This document shows, in pieces, positions 10,650-21,184 of a stretch of 64,000 nt of DNA. Under the pieces are notes generated by a model. It saw only the letters and a list, made by a program, of their open reading frames with translations. It was not told the DNA's origin and did not search any database. The stretch lies in the NCBI GenBank assembly GCA_032622095.1, contig CP136069.1, forward strand, positions 12,694,450 to 12,758,449. The letters run 5' to 3'. Every line of letters starts with the position of its first letter. The stretch's first letter is position 1. The DNA comes from Siphonodentalium dalli. Lineage: Eukaryota; Mollusca; Scaphopoda; Gadilida; Siphonodentaliidae. Made by a program: the position numbers and the translations under genes.

Positions 10650-11400
10650 TATTTTAGCAAACTAGGCCCGGCCGTACATTCTTACCAGAGTTACGGTTCT
10701 TTGAAAGTCATTTTTTTGGCATTTAGCACCTACGAAATGTTGTCCAGAGTTATTCAAACAATTATCAACGGATTTCAAATATTTTTGGTATGTGAGTTCA
10801 CAATAGGAGTTTCTGAAACGAGTTCATAAACTAGGCTCGGCCATACATTTTTTACCAAAGTAATGGCCCTTTGATTGTAATTTTTTGGCATTGCAATTTA
10901 TATTTTAAACTCAAATTAAAACAAATATTTACAAATCTCAAGCAATTATTAACTGGTTTCTATTATTTTTTTTAGCATATTTCTAAAAATTCCCAATTCT
11001 AACTCAAGCCCCTGCGAATTGTTGGTTTTTTATCTAATCAAATTTCGAACCAAACAACTCTTAAAAAATTCGAAATCAAATCAAATTTTGTATCGAATAT
11101 TTCATAATCTTGGTTGCCGAAATGCTAAAATAAATATGTTTCCCGTTTTCTGTATGTCAGAATTATCTATTAAAGAAAACATGTTGTCATCTTTTTTGTG
11201 AACGGTTGATCGACATTATTTCTTGAAAATATAACAAACCAATTTGGAAAATACTATTTTGTCAATTTTCGTGCGCGGTAAATAAAAACAACCGGCATTG
11301 GATGTTGTCACTCATGGGGAATACCAAACGTTATCGATTCAAAACGTTCTGAAAAATGAAACAGGCGGTTGATTAAAGGGCTTTCACCTGCACTTCGGGA
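10650..11400 (+). other. Intron sequence with no recognised feature
   Basis: AT-rich, with weakly repeated AAACTAGGCTCGGCCATACA/TTCTTACCAGAGTTACGG fragments that look like an old TCCG-type repeat. No exon with matching phase was seen. Confidence 0.6.
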
Positions 11401-11426
11401 ATGGCATCACAACTGTTCACGGTTAT

Positions 11427-11875
11427 CAAGCCTGCAAATAGCGTGTCTGTCATTTGCAGAATGAGGGCCCCAGAGGGTGAATTTAGTGATGCTATCACGC
11501 ACATCAGGCTAGCATCACCAAATTCAACCTCTGGGGACCTCATTCTGCTTAGGCCTCATCTTCTGGGAAGTATCTATAGTATCAAATTAACATTGTTTTT
11601 AGTTACGTTTTCCCATCTGGGAAGTTTCTATATCCCCTAATTTGCAGAAGGTAAAATCCATAATCGAGGTGCCCAATGGGTGATCATCACCAACTTCAAC
11701 TGGGGAACTTCAATCTGATCCTAGATCTACCATAGCAGTTGAGGGCCTAAGCAGAATGAGGTCCCCAGAGGGTGAATTTAGTGATGCTAGCCTGCTATGC
11801 GGGATAGCGTCACTAAATTCACCCTCTGGGGACCTCATTCTGCAAATGACAGACACGCTATTTGCAAAAACTGAG
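11427..11875 (+). mobile_element. Composite palindromic element (two hairpins joined by a spacer)
   Basis: The left hairpin starts CAAGCCTGCAAATAGCGTGT with GAGGGCCCCAGAGGGTGAAT. A spacer follows with GGAAGTTTCTATATCCCCTA and TCCATAATCGAGGTGCCCAA. The right hairpin GAATGAGGTCCCCAGAGGGT ends AATGACAGACACGCTATTTG. The whole is itself roughly an inverted repeat. Confidence 0.8.
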
Positions 11876-11962
11876 CAAACACAATTAAATAATGAAAAGA
11901 TAATAGATCTAATAGCGTGTATGCACAATCATTGACGTACTGTTCAACAGAATTGTGAAGTA

Positions 11963-12144
11963 TACAGTAATGCCCTAATTAATCGACTCCATAACCACAT
12001 CAGAATTATGGGTAACTTTTCAGGATTTAGTCGGAAATAGAGCTTTCAGATGAATGGCAACAAGCCATATTTCCGACTAAATCCTGAAAAGTTACCCATA
12101 ATTCTGCTGTGGTTATGGAGTCGATTAATTAGGGCATTACTGTA
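11963..12144 (+). mobile_element. Palindromic TA-flanked MITE
   Basis: TACAGTAATGCCCTAATTAA to TTAATTAGGGCATTACTGTA with long inverted arms (CAGAATTATGGGTAACTTTT). One arm is shortened near the loop. Confidence 0.87.
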
Positions 12145-12785
12145 TTTCCATCTCCAATTGAATGTCCTCGGAATAAATTATGAACTGTTATATTCGTGGT
12201 TGCGAAACAAGAGGGTTAGAAGAGTTAAAGTTAACTAAAAACGGTAGAGTTTGAGGAGACACTTGCGAGCGTATCTACTTTTTAGTATTAATAATTGTGA
12301 ATGTTCCAAATATTACCGATAAATGCATTATGTTCGCGTTGACTGTTTTGATATATTCGAAATAACTAATCCTTGTTTCAAAGTCGAATCGAATTCGAAT
12401 AAAATATCGAGGTCAAATCGAATAACCAAATGAATATCGAATTTTCGCAGGGACCTATTCTAACTTTGCCCACTCTTGTCGATTGCTTGTTTTTATTATT
12501 GTGTGATTTAATTGTTCGCGGTCAGCATCTGATGAATTTACATTTTCTGTTGAACTCTGTTAGAGCAAGTTGACAAGAATAATGCTATGTGCTTTGATTT
12601 CGTTGATCGTACTACGTACTGCTATCCTAAGGGATAACTACTCATCAAAGGGTTAAATGATTTGAATGAATGAATTAAATAAATGAATTAATTGATGTTT
12701 TTTTTGTAATTTTGCACCAATGCTGATTTGAGCTTCAATGTCATCAACACTTTTATTTTATAGGTGCGACACTTTTATTTTATAG

Positions 12786-12858
12786 GTGCGACGGTAGAGA
12801 ACATAACTTCACGGCTGACAATCATGAATCCATGATGATCTGGGTGCTCGCTTTACAG
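12786..12858 (+). CDS. TBC1D2: TBC1D2-like gene, exon 3 (end of PH domain)
   Basis: The first base completes a Leu codon, followed by CDGREHNFTADNHESMM and IWVLALQ. This is the last beta-strand and C-terminal helix of a PH domain, including the invariant helix tryptophan (W in MIWVLALQ). The donor is GTAACT at 12859 and the exon leaves in phase 0. The acceptor is doubled: a 22-bp tandem duplication (12747-12768 and 12769-12790) repeats ACTTTTATTTTATAG plus the first seven exon bases. Only the second AG keeps the frame; use of the first would add 22 nt and shift it. Confidence 0.93.
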
Positions 12859-12903
12859 GTAACTGATTATAGTACCTTTGCCAAATAAAAAAAGGGTTTT
12901 ATT

Positions 12904-13312
12904 TCAGGGGGCCCCGCCGCATAAGATTTCATGGCGGGCTAGAGCCACCAAATTAACCCTCAGAGAGCAGTGCTGGGAACCTCATTCTGCTTAGGCCTCA
13001 ACTGCTATGGGAAACCTAGGATCAGATTGAAGTTTTCCAGATGAAGTTGGTGATGTTCACCCATTTGTCAACTTGAGTATGCATTTTATATTCTGCAAAT
13101 TAGGGGATATAGAAACTGACCAGAAGGGCAAGGATAACTAAAAACATTGTTAATTTGAGACTAGAAATACTTCCCAGAAGATGAGGCCTAAGCAGATTGA
13201 GATCATCAGAGAGTGAATTTGGTGATGCTAGTCTGCTGTGCGGGATAGCGACACTAAATTCACCCCCTGGGGGACCTCATTCAACAAATGACAGACACAA
13301 TATTCAGGCTTG
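12904..13312 (+). mobile_element. Composite palindromic GAATGAGGTCC-family element, degraded
   Basis: The left hairpin is damaged (GGGGCCCCGCCGCATAAG); the spacer has CAACTGCTATGGGAAACCTA and AGGGGATATAGAAACTGACC; the right hairpin ends CAATATTCAGGCTTG. It begins 46 bp after exon 3. Confidence 0.72.
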
Positions 13313-13547
13313 CCTACCACACAATCAGCGATGTTTGTTGACGAAATCACTGTGACAGTTTTGTTTACATTTAAACAATGGTTTCAACACGTGAAATTTC
13401 ATTATTGGATAACTATCAATAATTAACATAAGAGTATATTATTTATTTCTGCATATTCTTGGTGGTGATGTTTTTACAGATTTTTTATATCTTTTACATA
13501 TTTACCCACTGAGATTGCCTTGGGTCCCTTTATGCTCCATCCATTAT

Positions 13548-14235
13548 ACCCCCATCCCAAAAGATGGGGGGGGGGGGGTATACTGAATTACATTCGTCTG
13601 TCCGTAAGTACGCTCATATATCTCAACCATGGTTGATCGGATCTCAATGAAATTTGGTATGCACGTTTGTCATCAGGAGGGCTTCAAAAGAGCGTTTTTA
13701 TTGACATTGTTCACATTATCCGTTCAAGAGTTATCTCTCTCTATTTATCTGAAAATGTTGGATTTCTGTCCATCTGCTCATATATTTCAACCATGGGTTA
13801 TCGGATCTCAATGAAATATGGTATGCAGGTTTGGCATCAGGAAGGCTTTCAAAAGAAGGTTCATTGATGTTGTTCACATTTTCCGTTCAAGAGTTATCCC
13901 TCTTTGTTTATCTGAAAATGTTGGATTTCCATTCGTTTGCTCTTATACATGTATCTCAACCATGGGTTTCAGATCTCGATGAAATTTGGTATGCAGGTTT
14001 GGCATCAGGATGGCTTTCAAAAGAGGGGTCATCGATGTTGTTCACATTTTCCGTTCAAGAGTTATCCCTCTTTCTTTATCTGAAAATGTTGGATTTCCAT
14101 CCGTTGTTTGTTAGAATTGTCAAGTAATTTGTTCGTTCATCACATTTTTTTTCACAATTTAGTTTCTGACTTGCCCATATTTCAATTTTCACAATGGGGG
14201 GTATCCCAGCACACGTGGTGCAACCTCTTGTTAGT
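13548..14235 (+). repeat. TCCG-led tandem repeat with hairpin ACCCCCATCCCAAAAGATGG
   Basis: The hairpin is followed by TCGTCTGTCCGTAAGTACGC and three ~150-bp units with GGATCTCAATGAAATTTGGT, TTGTTCACATTTTCCGTTCA and AGAGTTATCCCTCTTTGTTT. It ends GTGGTGCAACCTCTTGTTAG. Confidence 0.85.
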
Positions 14236-14447
14236 CAAGGGATAGATATTAAACCCTTTCTATACTAAATGGATTCTCCTAGTGAGTTAAAAAGTGTACA
14301 TTGGAATGGTCTATTGTTGATGTAGGGATGTACAGGTAATATAAGCAGACGACAGATAAATAAAAGTACAAAAAGGAGTCCTATTTATTGAGGGAAATGT
14401 TTGTTTGTTGAACTTGCTATCTGGGATAACTACTCATCAATGATGCT

Positions 14448-16200
14448 TTATTATGTGTACCCATACCATGTATGGTACACATAATGCCGACGTCCGGATC
14501 AACCATCCGTCGTTCGTCCGTCCGTCCGTCTGTCCGTCCGTCCGTCTGTCCGTCTGTCCGTAGACACTTGCTTTCCGATTCAATTACTTGAATATTTTTT
14601 ATCGGATCGTGTTAAAATTTTATGTGCATGTTTATGATAACACACTCCTCACCTGTATAGTTTTTGGTATCGATCAGTTGATCGGTTTAGAAATTATTAA
14701 CACTTTGCATCCGCACATAGGCATGAGCCATCCGATGCTGTAACCAAAGTACTTTTTGTCCGATTGTTTTCATATTTGATATGTAGGTTTATAATGACAC
14801 ACCCCTCACCTGTATAGTTTTTGGTATCGATCGGTTGATCGGTTTGGAAAAAATTAACCCTGCACACAAATGCCATCTGATGCATCTAAGTCAAACAATT
14901 TTCTTCTGATATGCCTCATATTTCTTACCTAGGTTTTTCTTAGCACGTTCTTTATCTGTATGGTTTTTGGTATCGTTTAGTTAACCCTTTCTGCTCTTGT
15001 TTTTAAATAGACTTAATCCAAGCTGTGTTAACTTAAATATTTTTCTTCTGATCAGCACCAAATTTGGTACATATGGTCCTCACCCCAAAATACAGATCAG
15101 GTTCAAATTTGAGTTTGATCTGGTATATTTTAACAGAGTTATGGCCATTTAAAATTCAAGTAGCTTATAATCTAATTAATGCATGCAGGCAGTCAGCTTA
15201 GCAGAGGAGATCTTATTACACAGCCAGTGTCTTATTGGAAATGAGATTAGATAAATACCATGGCTCACAGAGTGTTTAGGGGTTCTCCTTAGCCAATGCT
15301 AGTTGGAGACAGACAAATAACACTAAGTGAATAATTGAGCTCATCTCTGGAGAAGCTTGTCACAGCATCTGGGCTGTGTGCAGTGTTTGTTTATTTAAGT
15401 CTCACATTCCTATAATCTGATCTCAAGCCTCACTCTACTGCATAAATAAAATGAATATGACAGTGATGGCCAGAGGTCATTAACTTCCACATAGTCTGCT
15501 GTCTATATAGTCTTCTTGACATTAGGGACTGGCTTGTTGTGTGGGTTTTGCTAAATCCAATGACATGCTTTTTATAGACTTTTTTGTGTTTATCAGTTCA
15601 TTAGTTTGGATAAGATTAACCCTATTCTATCCGATTTCATAACTCAAATATTTCCATTTATTTTATTTATTGTTCTTGGCATAGTTTATGATAACACACC
15701 CCTAACCTGCATATTGAGAGTCATATGGTTGATTTGCTTAAAAATATTAACATCTCCACCAATCCTGTTGACACAATGTGATACTAGTAACTAGATATAC
15801 TTTACATGATCACTATATATAATTGCATCCATGTTGATGCATTCTTCACTTGTTTAGATTTTGGGATCGATTGGTTTGATAAAATTAACCATAAATTATA
15901 ATTCCGCTGTTACATAAATTACATCTTTCCAATGTTCAGCTTAGAAGAAAATTAACCCTACCCATTCCAATCCATGGTCATACAGTATGCTATCCAATGT
16001 AATGAATCTTATTTTCAATCTGACCAATCTCATACTAGTACATATACCTCTAGCTATCTAAAAATTCAGCATTAAAATATTTTATATCCAATCATTATCA
16101 ATAATTTTATATCCAAGTCTATACATCCCTCACTTGTACAGTGGTTCATGTATTGATTTTTTAAATGGGAAATATTAACCCTTTTCTCCCATCTAAATGA
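14448..16200 (+). repeat. TCCG-led repeat with hairpin TGTGTACCCATACCATGTAT, decaying rightward
   Basis: Hairpin at about 14455-14482, then CCGTCCGTCCGTCTGTCCGT and units with GTATAGTTTTTGGTATCGAT and GATCGGTTTAGAAATTATTA. From about 15600 the unit is still traceable (ACACCCCTAACCTGCATATT) but strongly diverged. No gene was found in this stretch. Confidence 0.7.
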
Positions 16201-16487
16201 TCCCATGAATTTTTAATATGCAACTAACAAAAAACATAATAAAAACAGCTATGGTGCATCTTTCTGACTATGGATTTAGCTTAATTAGCTTTATCACTCT
16301 ATATCTGGTTGAAATTGATTGCCATATCCATGTTCCTATTGTGCATATGTGAGCAAGGTGCCCAGTAAGTCTGATTCCACTTGTGACCTCAATAGTAAGG
16401 TGTGAATTGTTGATTTTTTTGCACTCATGAAAAGGTTGGTGTAAGAATCTATTAAAATAGCTAATCAGTATCGCCAAGGTATGGGTT

Positions 16488-17050
16488 AAACATCTGCCGA
16501 TCGTGATCGGCCTCTCGTTATAAAATGGGTTAAACTGATTATCTGAACATTTCCTAAGGTATAACTACTCATCAATGATGCTTTATTATAAAAAGGGTTA
16601 AACTTATTATCTGAACATTTCCTAAGGGATAACTACTCATCAATTATGCTTTATTATAAAAAGGGTTAAACTTATTATCTGAACATTTCCTAAGGGATAA
16701 CTACTCATCAATGATGCTTTATTATAAAAAGGGTTAAACTTATTATCTGAACATTTCCTATGGGATAACTACTTATCAATGATGCTTTAGTGTAGAAAGG
16801 GTTAAACTTATTATCTGAACATATCCTATGGGATAACTACTCATCAATGATGCTTTATTATAAAAAGGGTTAAACTGATTATCTGAACATATCCTATGGG
16901 ATAACTACTTATGAATGATGCTTTAACCCGCAGCGAGCCCCACAGAACGGTGAGCAGACGACACTCAGCAGTACATTCATCTGTTTGTTTGGGGATCCCT
17001 AAGGGATAACTACTTATCAATGATGCTTTATTATGAAAAGGGTTAAAATC
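16488..17050 (+). repeat. 68-bp satellite, about 6 regular units plus a partial
   Basis: GGGTTAAACTTATTATCTGA starts recur at 16595, 16663, 16731, 16799 and 16867, exactly 68 bp apart. Each unit also has GGGATAACTACTCATCAATG and ATGCTTTATTATAAAAA. Single copies of the unit occur at about 12630, 14430, 17000 and 33495. A hairpin GCCGATCGTGATCGGC precedes the array at about 16497. Confidence 0.9.
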
Positions 17051-17295
17051 TTTTTATAAATGAACATATATCAACTTATGGGCACCTAAAGAAAGAAGAT
17101 TTAGTGTTGAAATGATTAGTCAACAAACCCAACATCAACTATCTTGCCGTTGACTAGTCGGAAACTTGTATATACCTCCCATAATAAGAGTTAGGTGCAT
17201 CACACGTTGATCAAATGCGAATTTTACAGTGTTAAAAACGAAACGTAGTCAGTTTGCTAAAAATGTAGCACATATTTCATGCACCCAGAGTGAGA

Positions 17296-17472
17296 TACAG
17301 TAATGCCCTAAGTAATCGACCTTTTAACCACAGCAGAATTATGGGTAACTTTTCAGGATTTAGCCGAGAGCTTTCCGATGAATGGCAACAAGCCATATTT
17401 CCGACTAAATCCTGAAAAGTTACCCATAATTCTGCTGTGGTTAAGAGGTCGATTACTTAGGGCATTACTGTA
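17296..17472 (+). mobile_element. Palindromic TA-flanked MITE, one arm shortened
   Basis: TACAGTAATGCCCTAAGTAA to TTACTTAGGGCATTACTGTA. The left arm jumps from GGATTTAGCC directly to GAGAGCTTTCCGATGAATGG. Confidence 0.86.
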
Positions 17473-17733
17473 ATTGGGTCAACAGTTGCTCCAAGTGAAT
17501 TTGACATCAATGATCAAACTCAAAGATCATCAAACCACTGTGACACTGTCTTGTTGCAATGATTGACAGCTTTGAAGTTCGCCAACAATATTGTAACACG
17601 GTGTAACTGTGTTCTTAATAAATTGATAAACAATACGTTTTCTTTATTCTTATATACTCAAAACACATGTTTTGTTATCATTATCATCAAGTAGTTCAGC
17701 TTTGGGGGACTCAGAAGATGTCTATATCGGTGG

Positions 17734-17812
17734 TTTATCCCTTTCATGGTGATAGCTCCCATAGGGAGCCTCGCATATAAATTTCAGGAAGCTCCAGTAA
17801 TGGAAGGGTTAA
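17734..17812 (+). mobile_element. Internally deleted piggyBac-like MITE (~80 bp)
   Basis: TTTATCCCTTTCATGGTGAT to GTAATGGAAGGGTTAA with the core TCCCATAGGGAGCCTCGCAT. Retains both ends and lacks the long hairpins. Confidence 0.6.
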
Positions 17813-17918
17813 GCAAGTAGTTTAAGTGATAAATTTCTCTATAAATCAATAGTTTATACTCTCTCATGGAGACGATAACTCACTTGCCAAAGTTTTGGAA
17901 ACAATTTTTGCCAAATGT

Positions 17919-18735
17919 TACCTTACTCGTATTTAAATTCGCGCAGTACGGTGCCGCGGATTTAAAACTGAGCGAAAAATAGTACGCCTCCTGAATTTAA
18001 ACTAATTGACAACATGGAAAACAAGATCGAGGGTTAGCCTATGTTGGTGAGTTAGACAGATTACGAAAGAATGGACACTGAATAGACAATTACGCCTAAA
18101 CGTGTAGGCCTATATTTACATTTGGTCAACTATATAGACTCAATGTCAAACGACGTACACGTAATGGTAACTTCAACGACGATGATGAAATGCTTGTAAG
18201 AAATACACATATTCTAGGTTGTATGTGCATGCGTGAAAGCCCGCCCCCTATTCACCACTCTGGAGTGACTTCGTGACCATACAGTCTGAGTTAGTTACGT
18301 CATCACAACCCGTAGCCAGTATTGATTTCTCTGAAGTCAGTTGCCTTCTCGTTTGTGGTTTACTGTTCGAGTTCGAGTTCAATGCAGTCCATGTTACTAT
18401 TTCAATCTCATAATTATTTGGAGCATATATAAACATTCGTCATCGCAACAAAATAATGATGCAGTCTAGAGCCAAGCTCTACCAGCGTCACTATGGCGAG
18501 CCGAGAACGATTCGGGTAGAGGTTTGTCTACAACATAAATTCGCAGTGATCGTGTTTAGTATATGCATATATCTTCAGAAACGAATAAGAACTGAAACTG
18601 TCAACAGATCAACTACTTTTATGAAGATACTTTTGTCAGTTTTGAATTCGCGCAGACAGGTGCGCGAATTAAAAGTGCGCAAATTCAAAACTGAGCGAAA
18701 AATAGTACTGCGCGAATTTAAATACGAGTAAGGTA
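17919..18735 (+). mobile_element. 817-bp TIR element with 31-bp perfect ends and a promoter-like interior
   Basis: Ends TACCTTACTCGTATTTAAAT...GCGCAGTAC (17919-17949) and its exact complement at 18705-18735; TA at both tips fits a TA target. The interior includes a second copy of AAAACTGAGCGAAAAATAGT near each end, a TTACGTCATC CRE-like site (18296), GCATATATAAAC (18423, TATA-like) and a downstream ATG frame (18456) with possible donor CGGGTAGAGG. No transposase was seen. Confidence 0.82.
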
Positions 18736-18870
18736 GTTATTTTTTTGCATTTGACAAGAAGAAGCGTGAACTCTGAACAAAGGTGGATCATATTTTAGCA
18801 CAACATTTGCATTTCATTTTTTATTGGATTGAATTTTCTGGAACAAAAGCAATGACATGTTAGCCTGTCC

Positions 18871-19134
18871 TTAACTCTTTCATAACGGGAGATTCGCTGG
18901 TGTATCATTAAAGATCCTGTGCCAAAGCATTCTCTTATATATTCGAGTCTCCCATAGGGAGTCTCGCATATATAAGAGAATGCACTGGCTTACAAGGTCA
19001 TGGTAAATATTGTTAGGCTGATGTATTCTCTTATATATGCAAGGCTCTCTAGTGGAGACTCACGTATATAAGAGAATGCATTGGCACAGGGTATTCACAA
19101 AATTTCAGGAAGCTCCAGTCGTGGAAGGGGTAAT
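18871..19134 (+). mobile_element. piggyBac-like MITE, variant with GAGTCTCCCATAGGGAGTCT loop
   Basis: TTAACTCTTTCATAACGGGA to GTCGTGGAAGGGGTAA. It contains two CATTCTCTTATATAT-type hairpins, one with loop TCTCCCATAGGGAGTC. Confidence 0.78.
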
Positions 19135-19162
19135 AACCGAGGCGATATATTAAGTTTAATGT

Positions 19163-19260
19163 TTAACCCACAAGGAGCCTCACACAGATGGCAACATGCA
19201 CTAAAGAGTGTCGTCTGCTACAGTCTATGTGGGGCTCCCTATGGGTCATGAAAGGGTTAA
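19163..19260 (+). mobile_element. Small TTAA-flanked element (TTAACCCACAAGGAGCC)
   Basis: TTAACCCACAAGGAGCCTCA to GGCTCCCTATGGGTCATGAA then GGGTTAA. Contains GTCGTCTGCTACAGTCTATG. Related units at 41735-41818, 42625-42710, 16924-17050 and 33660-34185. It ends 27 bp before the exon 4 acceptor. Confidence 0.65.
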
Positions 19261-19286
19261 TTATTCTTGGTAATGATATTTTCCAG

Positions 19287-19361
19287 TCTAAAAGATCACT
19301 GACAAGTTCAAAGCAGATGACAATGAGTGACTCGTCCATCACAGAAGCCAGGAAGTTACAG
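19287..19361 (+). CDS. TBC1D2: TBC1D2-like gene, exon 4 (post-PH linker)
   Basis: The exon is 75 nt, phase 0 at both ends, with acceptor TTTTCCAG and donor GTATTA at 19362. It encodes SKRSLTSSKQMTMSDSS followed by ITEARKLQ, a basic/serine-rich stretch that follows the PH helix (WVLALQ) and leads into NREKYLDEAG of the next exon. Being a multiple of three, it could be skipped without frameshift. Its last 32 nt plus 16 nt of intron are repeated twice more directly downstream (48-bp period). It has no distinctive domain, so the call rests on phase, splice sites and position. Confidence 0.72.
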
Positions 19362-19473
19362 GTATTAATATATTTACACTCGTCCGTCACAGAAGCCAGG
19401 AAGTTACAGGTATTAATATATTTACACTCGTCCATCACAGAAGCCAGGAAGTTACAGGTATTAATATATTTAC
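19330..19473 (+). repeat. 48-bp tandem repeat x3 spanning the exon 4 donor site
   Basis: Three copies start at 19330, 19378 and 19426. Each holds the last 32 nt of exon 4 (ACTCGTCCATCACAGAAGCC onward), the donor GTATTAATA and the following intron bases. Copy 2 has one substitution (CCGTC for CCATC). Only copy 1 is joined to a good acceptor, so copies 2 and 3 are likely intronic. Confidence 0.92.
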
Positions 19474-19870
19474 ACTCACACTTGCATTCGCGCTGTGGTA
19501 CATGAATGCAGGACATTGGTTGGTTGAAATCACGTCACATGACATTGCACACTGACCCATACTTTCTTCCCATTTTGTGTAGATGCAACTTGCCACTAGA
19601 ATAATGTTGGAAATGAGCATTTAATACTCGTTTAATCTGCCAGTTGACTCGGTTGAGTGTAAATATAAGTAACGGATGTTGATTTTGTTGCATTCCATAG
19701 AACAACATGGATGCAAGTTGGTCTGACATTTTTATGTGTGGAACATATAGGCCCTATAAATTCTTGTGAAAACAAGATCATCATTAATCAGTGAACATAA
19801 ATCATAAAGTAGGGTAATCACCCGGTACTTAATTTGTATTCATCAACGAGGCATTTGTAAATGTACTGTA

Positions 19871-20000
19871 TACAGTAATGCTCTAAGTGCCCTGAGAGCT
19901 TTCCGATGAATGGCAACAAGCCATATTTCCGACTAAATCCTGAAAAGTTACCCATAATTCTGCTTTGGTTAAGTGGTCGATTACTTAGGGCATTACTGTA
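19871..20000 (+). mobile_element. Palindromic TA-flanked MITE with deleted left arm
   Basis: The left end TACAGTAATGCTCTAAGTGC passes directly to GAGAGCTTTCCGATGAATGG; the right arm is complete to CATTACTGTA. Confidence 0.85.
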
Positions 20001-20311
20001 TGTCACATCGCTGACACCATGTTCGCCAACTGATGAAGTAATGATGTGTGTAAGTTGTCATCGCTATTTTCTCCGAAACAAAACAAATTGTAGTAAAATC
20101 AGGAAATACACATAGTTAATGAATGGGTTGGTTCCCGAATGTCGGGGACACGGCTTGGAAATGAGAAAGACGAATTCACACTGTTTTTGTTGACCCCTCA
20201 ACTCATTTGAACTCTTGAACATACCATGAACTGATGTTGCAAAATTAGCTGAGTGTGTGAATAATATGTAATACTATCAGGCAATTATCTATTATATGAG
20301 TGCTTCAGTAA

Positions 20312-20785
20312 TTAACCCTTTCAGTGCCAGGTCCGATTTTTTGTATCAACCCATATACCCTGTGCCAATGCATTCTCTTATATATGCGAGTCGACCATAG
20401 GTCGCCTTGCATATATAAGAGAATGCATTGGCCTAACAATGTTTCATCATTTGTTATTATTTGTTACAATATTTTACAATTTTAATAATTGTTTCTTATA
20501 TTCTTTAACAGACTTATTTTGTAGGTTTAGTGCCAGGGAATCTTACGTTTTTCATGAGCATCAAAATTATTACTATGAATACTTGGTGATAGTTTTGAGT
20601 TATAACATGCCCTTAAGGTTTTATCCAGTTTGTTTTTAAATTTGCTATAGCATGCTTAAGCATACCCAACAAAAATTCACCCACAAAAAATCTAAAAAAA
20701 AAACATTTAAAAAAAAAAAAATTTGGGTTGATTTTACAGACTGTAAAGATCTGATGAGATCGGCCCCTGGCACTGAAAGGGTTAA
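20312..20785 (+). mobile_element. piggyBac-like MITE, long variant (TTAACCCTTTCAGTGCCAGG)
   Basis: Inverted ends TTAACCCTTTCAGTGCCAGG and CCTGGCACTGAAAGGGTTAA. One CATTCTCTTATATATGCGAG hairpin, then a unique interior (TTATAACATGCCCTTAAGGT, AGCATGCTTAAGCATACCCA). Same type, inverted, at 39000-39488. Confidence 0.87.
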
Positions 20786-20840
20786 CCATGGGCGGAAACA
20801 GCATTTGGGTGTACTCAAGTCACCGAATGAAATGCGACAG

Positions 20841-21121
20841 GTTAAGGACTTTGCTAACCCAATTTTCCCCTAATTTGATGGAGTCAAAATAAAGATTATG
20901 TTCACTTTTATTAATAATCACAGTAACCTAGGTAACCAAACCCATTGATGCAAAATTATAAGAGTATAATTCATTGTGGATTATGTTAGAAATACTAAAC
21001 GTGAAATTTATAGAGGTTTTTAAAATCTATTTTTTAGAACCCAAATTCAACAAACACAAAGTCCATATCTAAGAAAAAATATGGCAATGTGTACTGAATG
21101 CTGTGAAGAATGATGAACATT
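20841..21121 (+). repeat. Left arm of a ~280-bp inverted repeat
   Basis: GTTAAGGACTTTGCTAACCC through ACAAACACAAAGTCCATATC to AAGAATGATGAACAT matches the complement of 23677-23957 with moderate divergence. The two arms may be TIRs of one ~3.1-kb element or two inverted copies. Confidence 0.85.
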
Positions 21122-21184
21122 AAAATAATATTCATATTTATTAAGCGTTAAAATTACTAAAAACCAATTGTTTGCAAATATATA

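Noticed and set aside
13548-14235. Helitron end at GTGCAACCTCTTGTTAG
   Set aside because: A hairpin near the end and T-flank are suggestive, but the terminus is CTTG rather than CTRR and there is no helicase or 5' TC end.
18456-18731. 91-codon frame as a transposase
   Set aside because: Its second half is just the terminal inverted repeat in translation; there is no catalytic motif.
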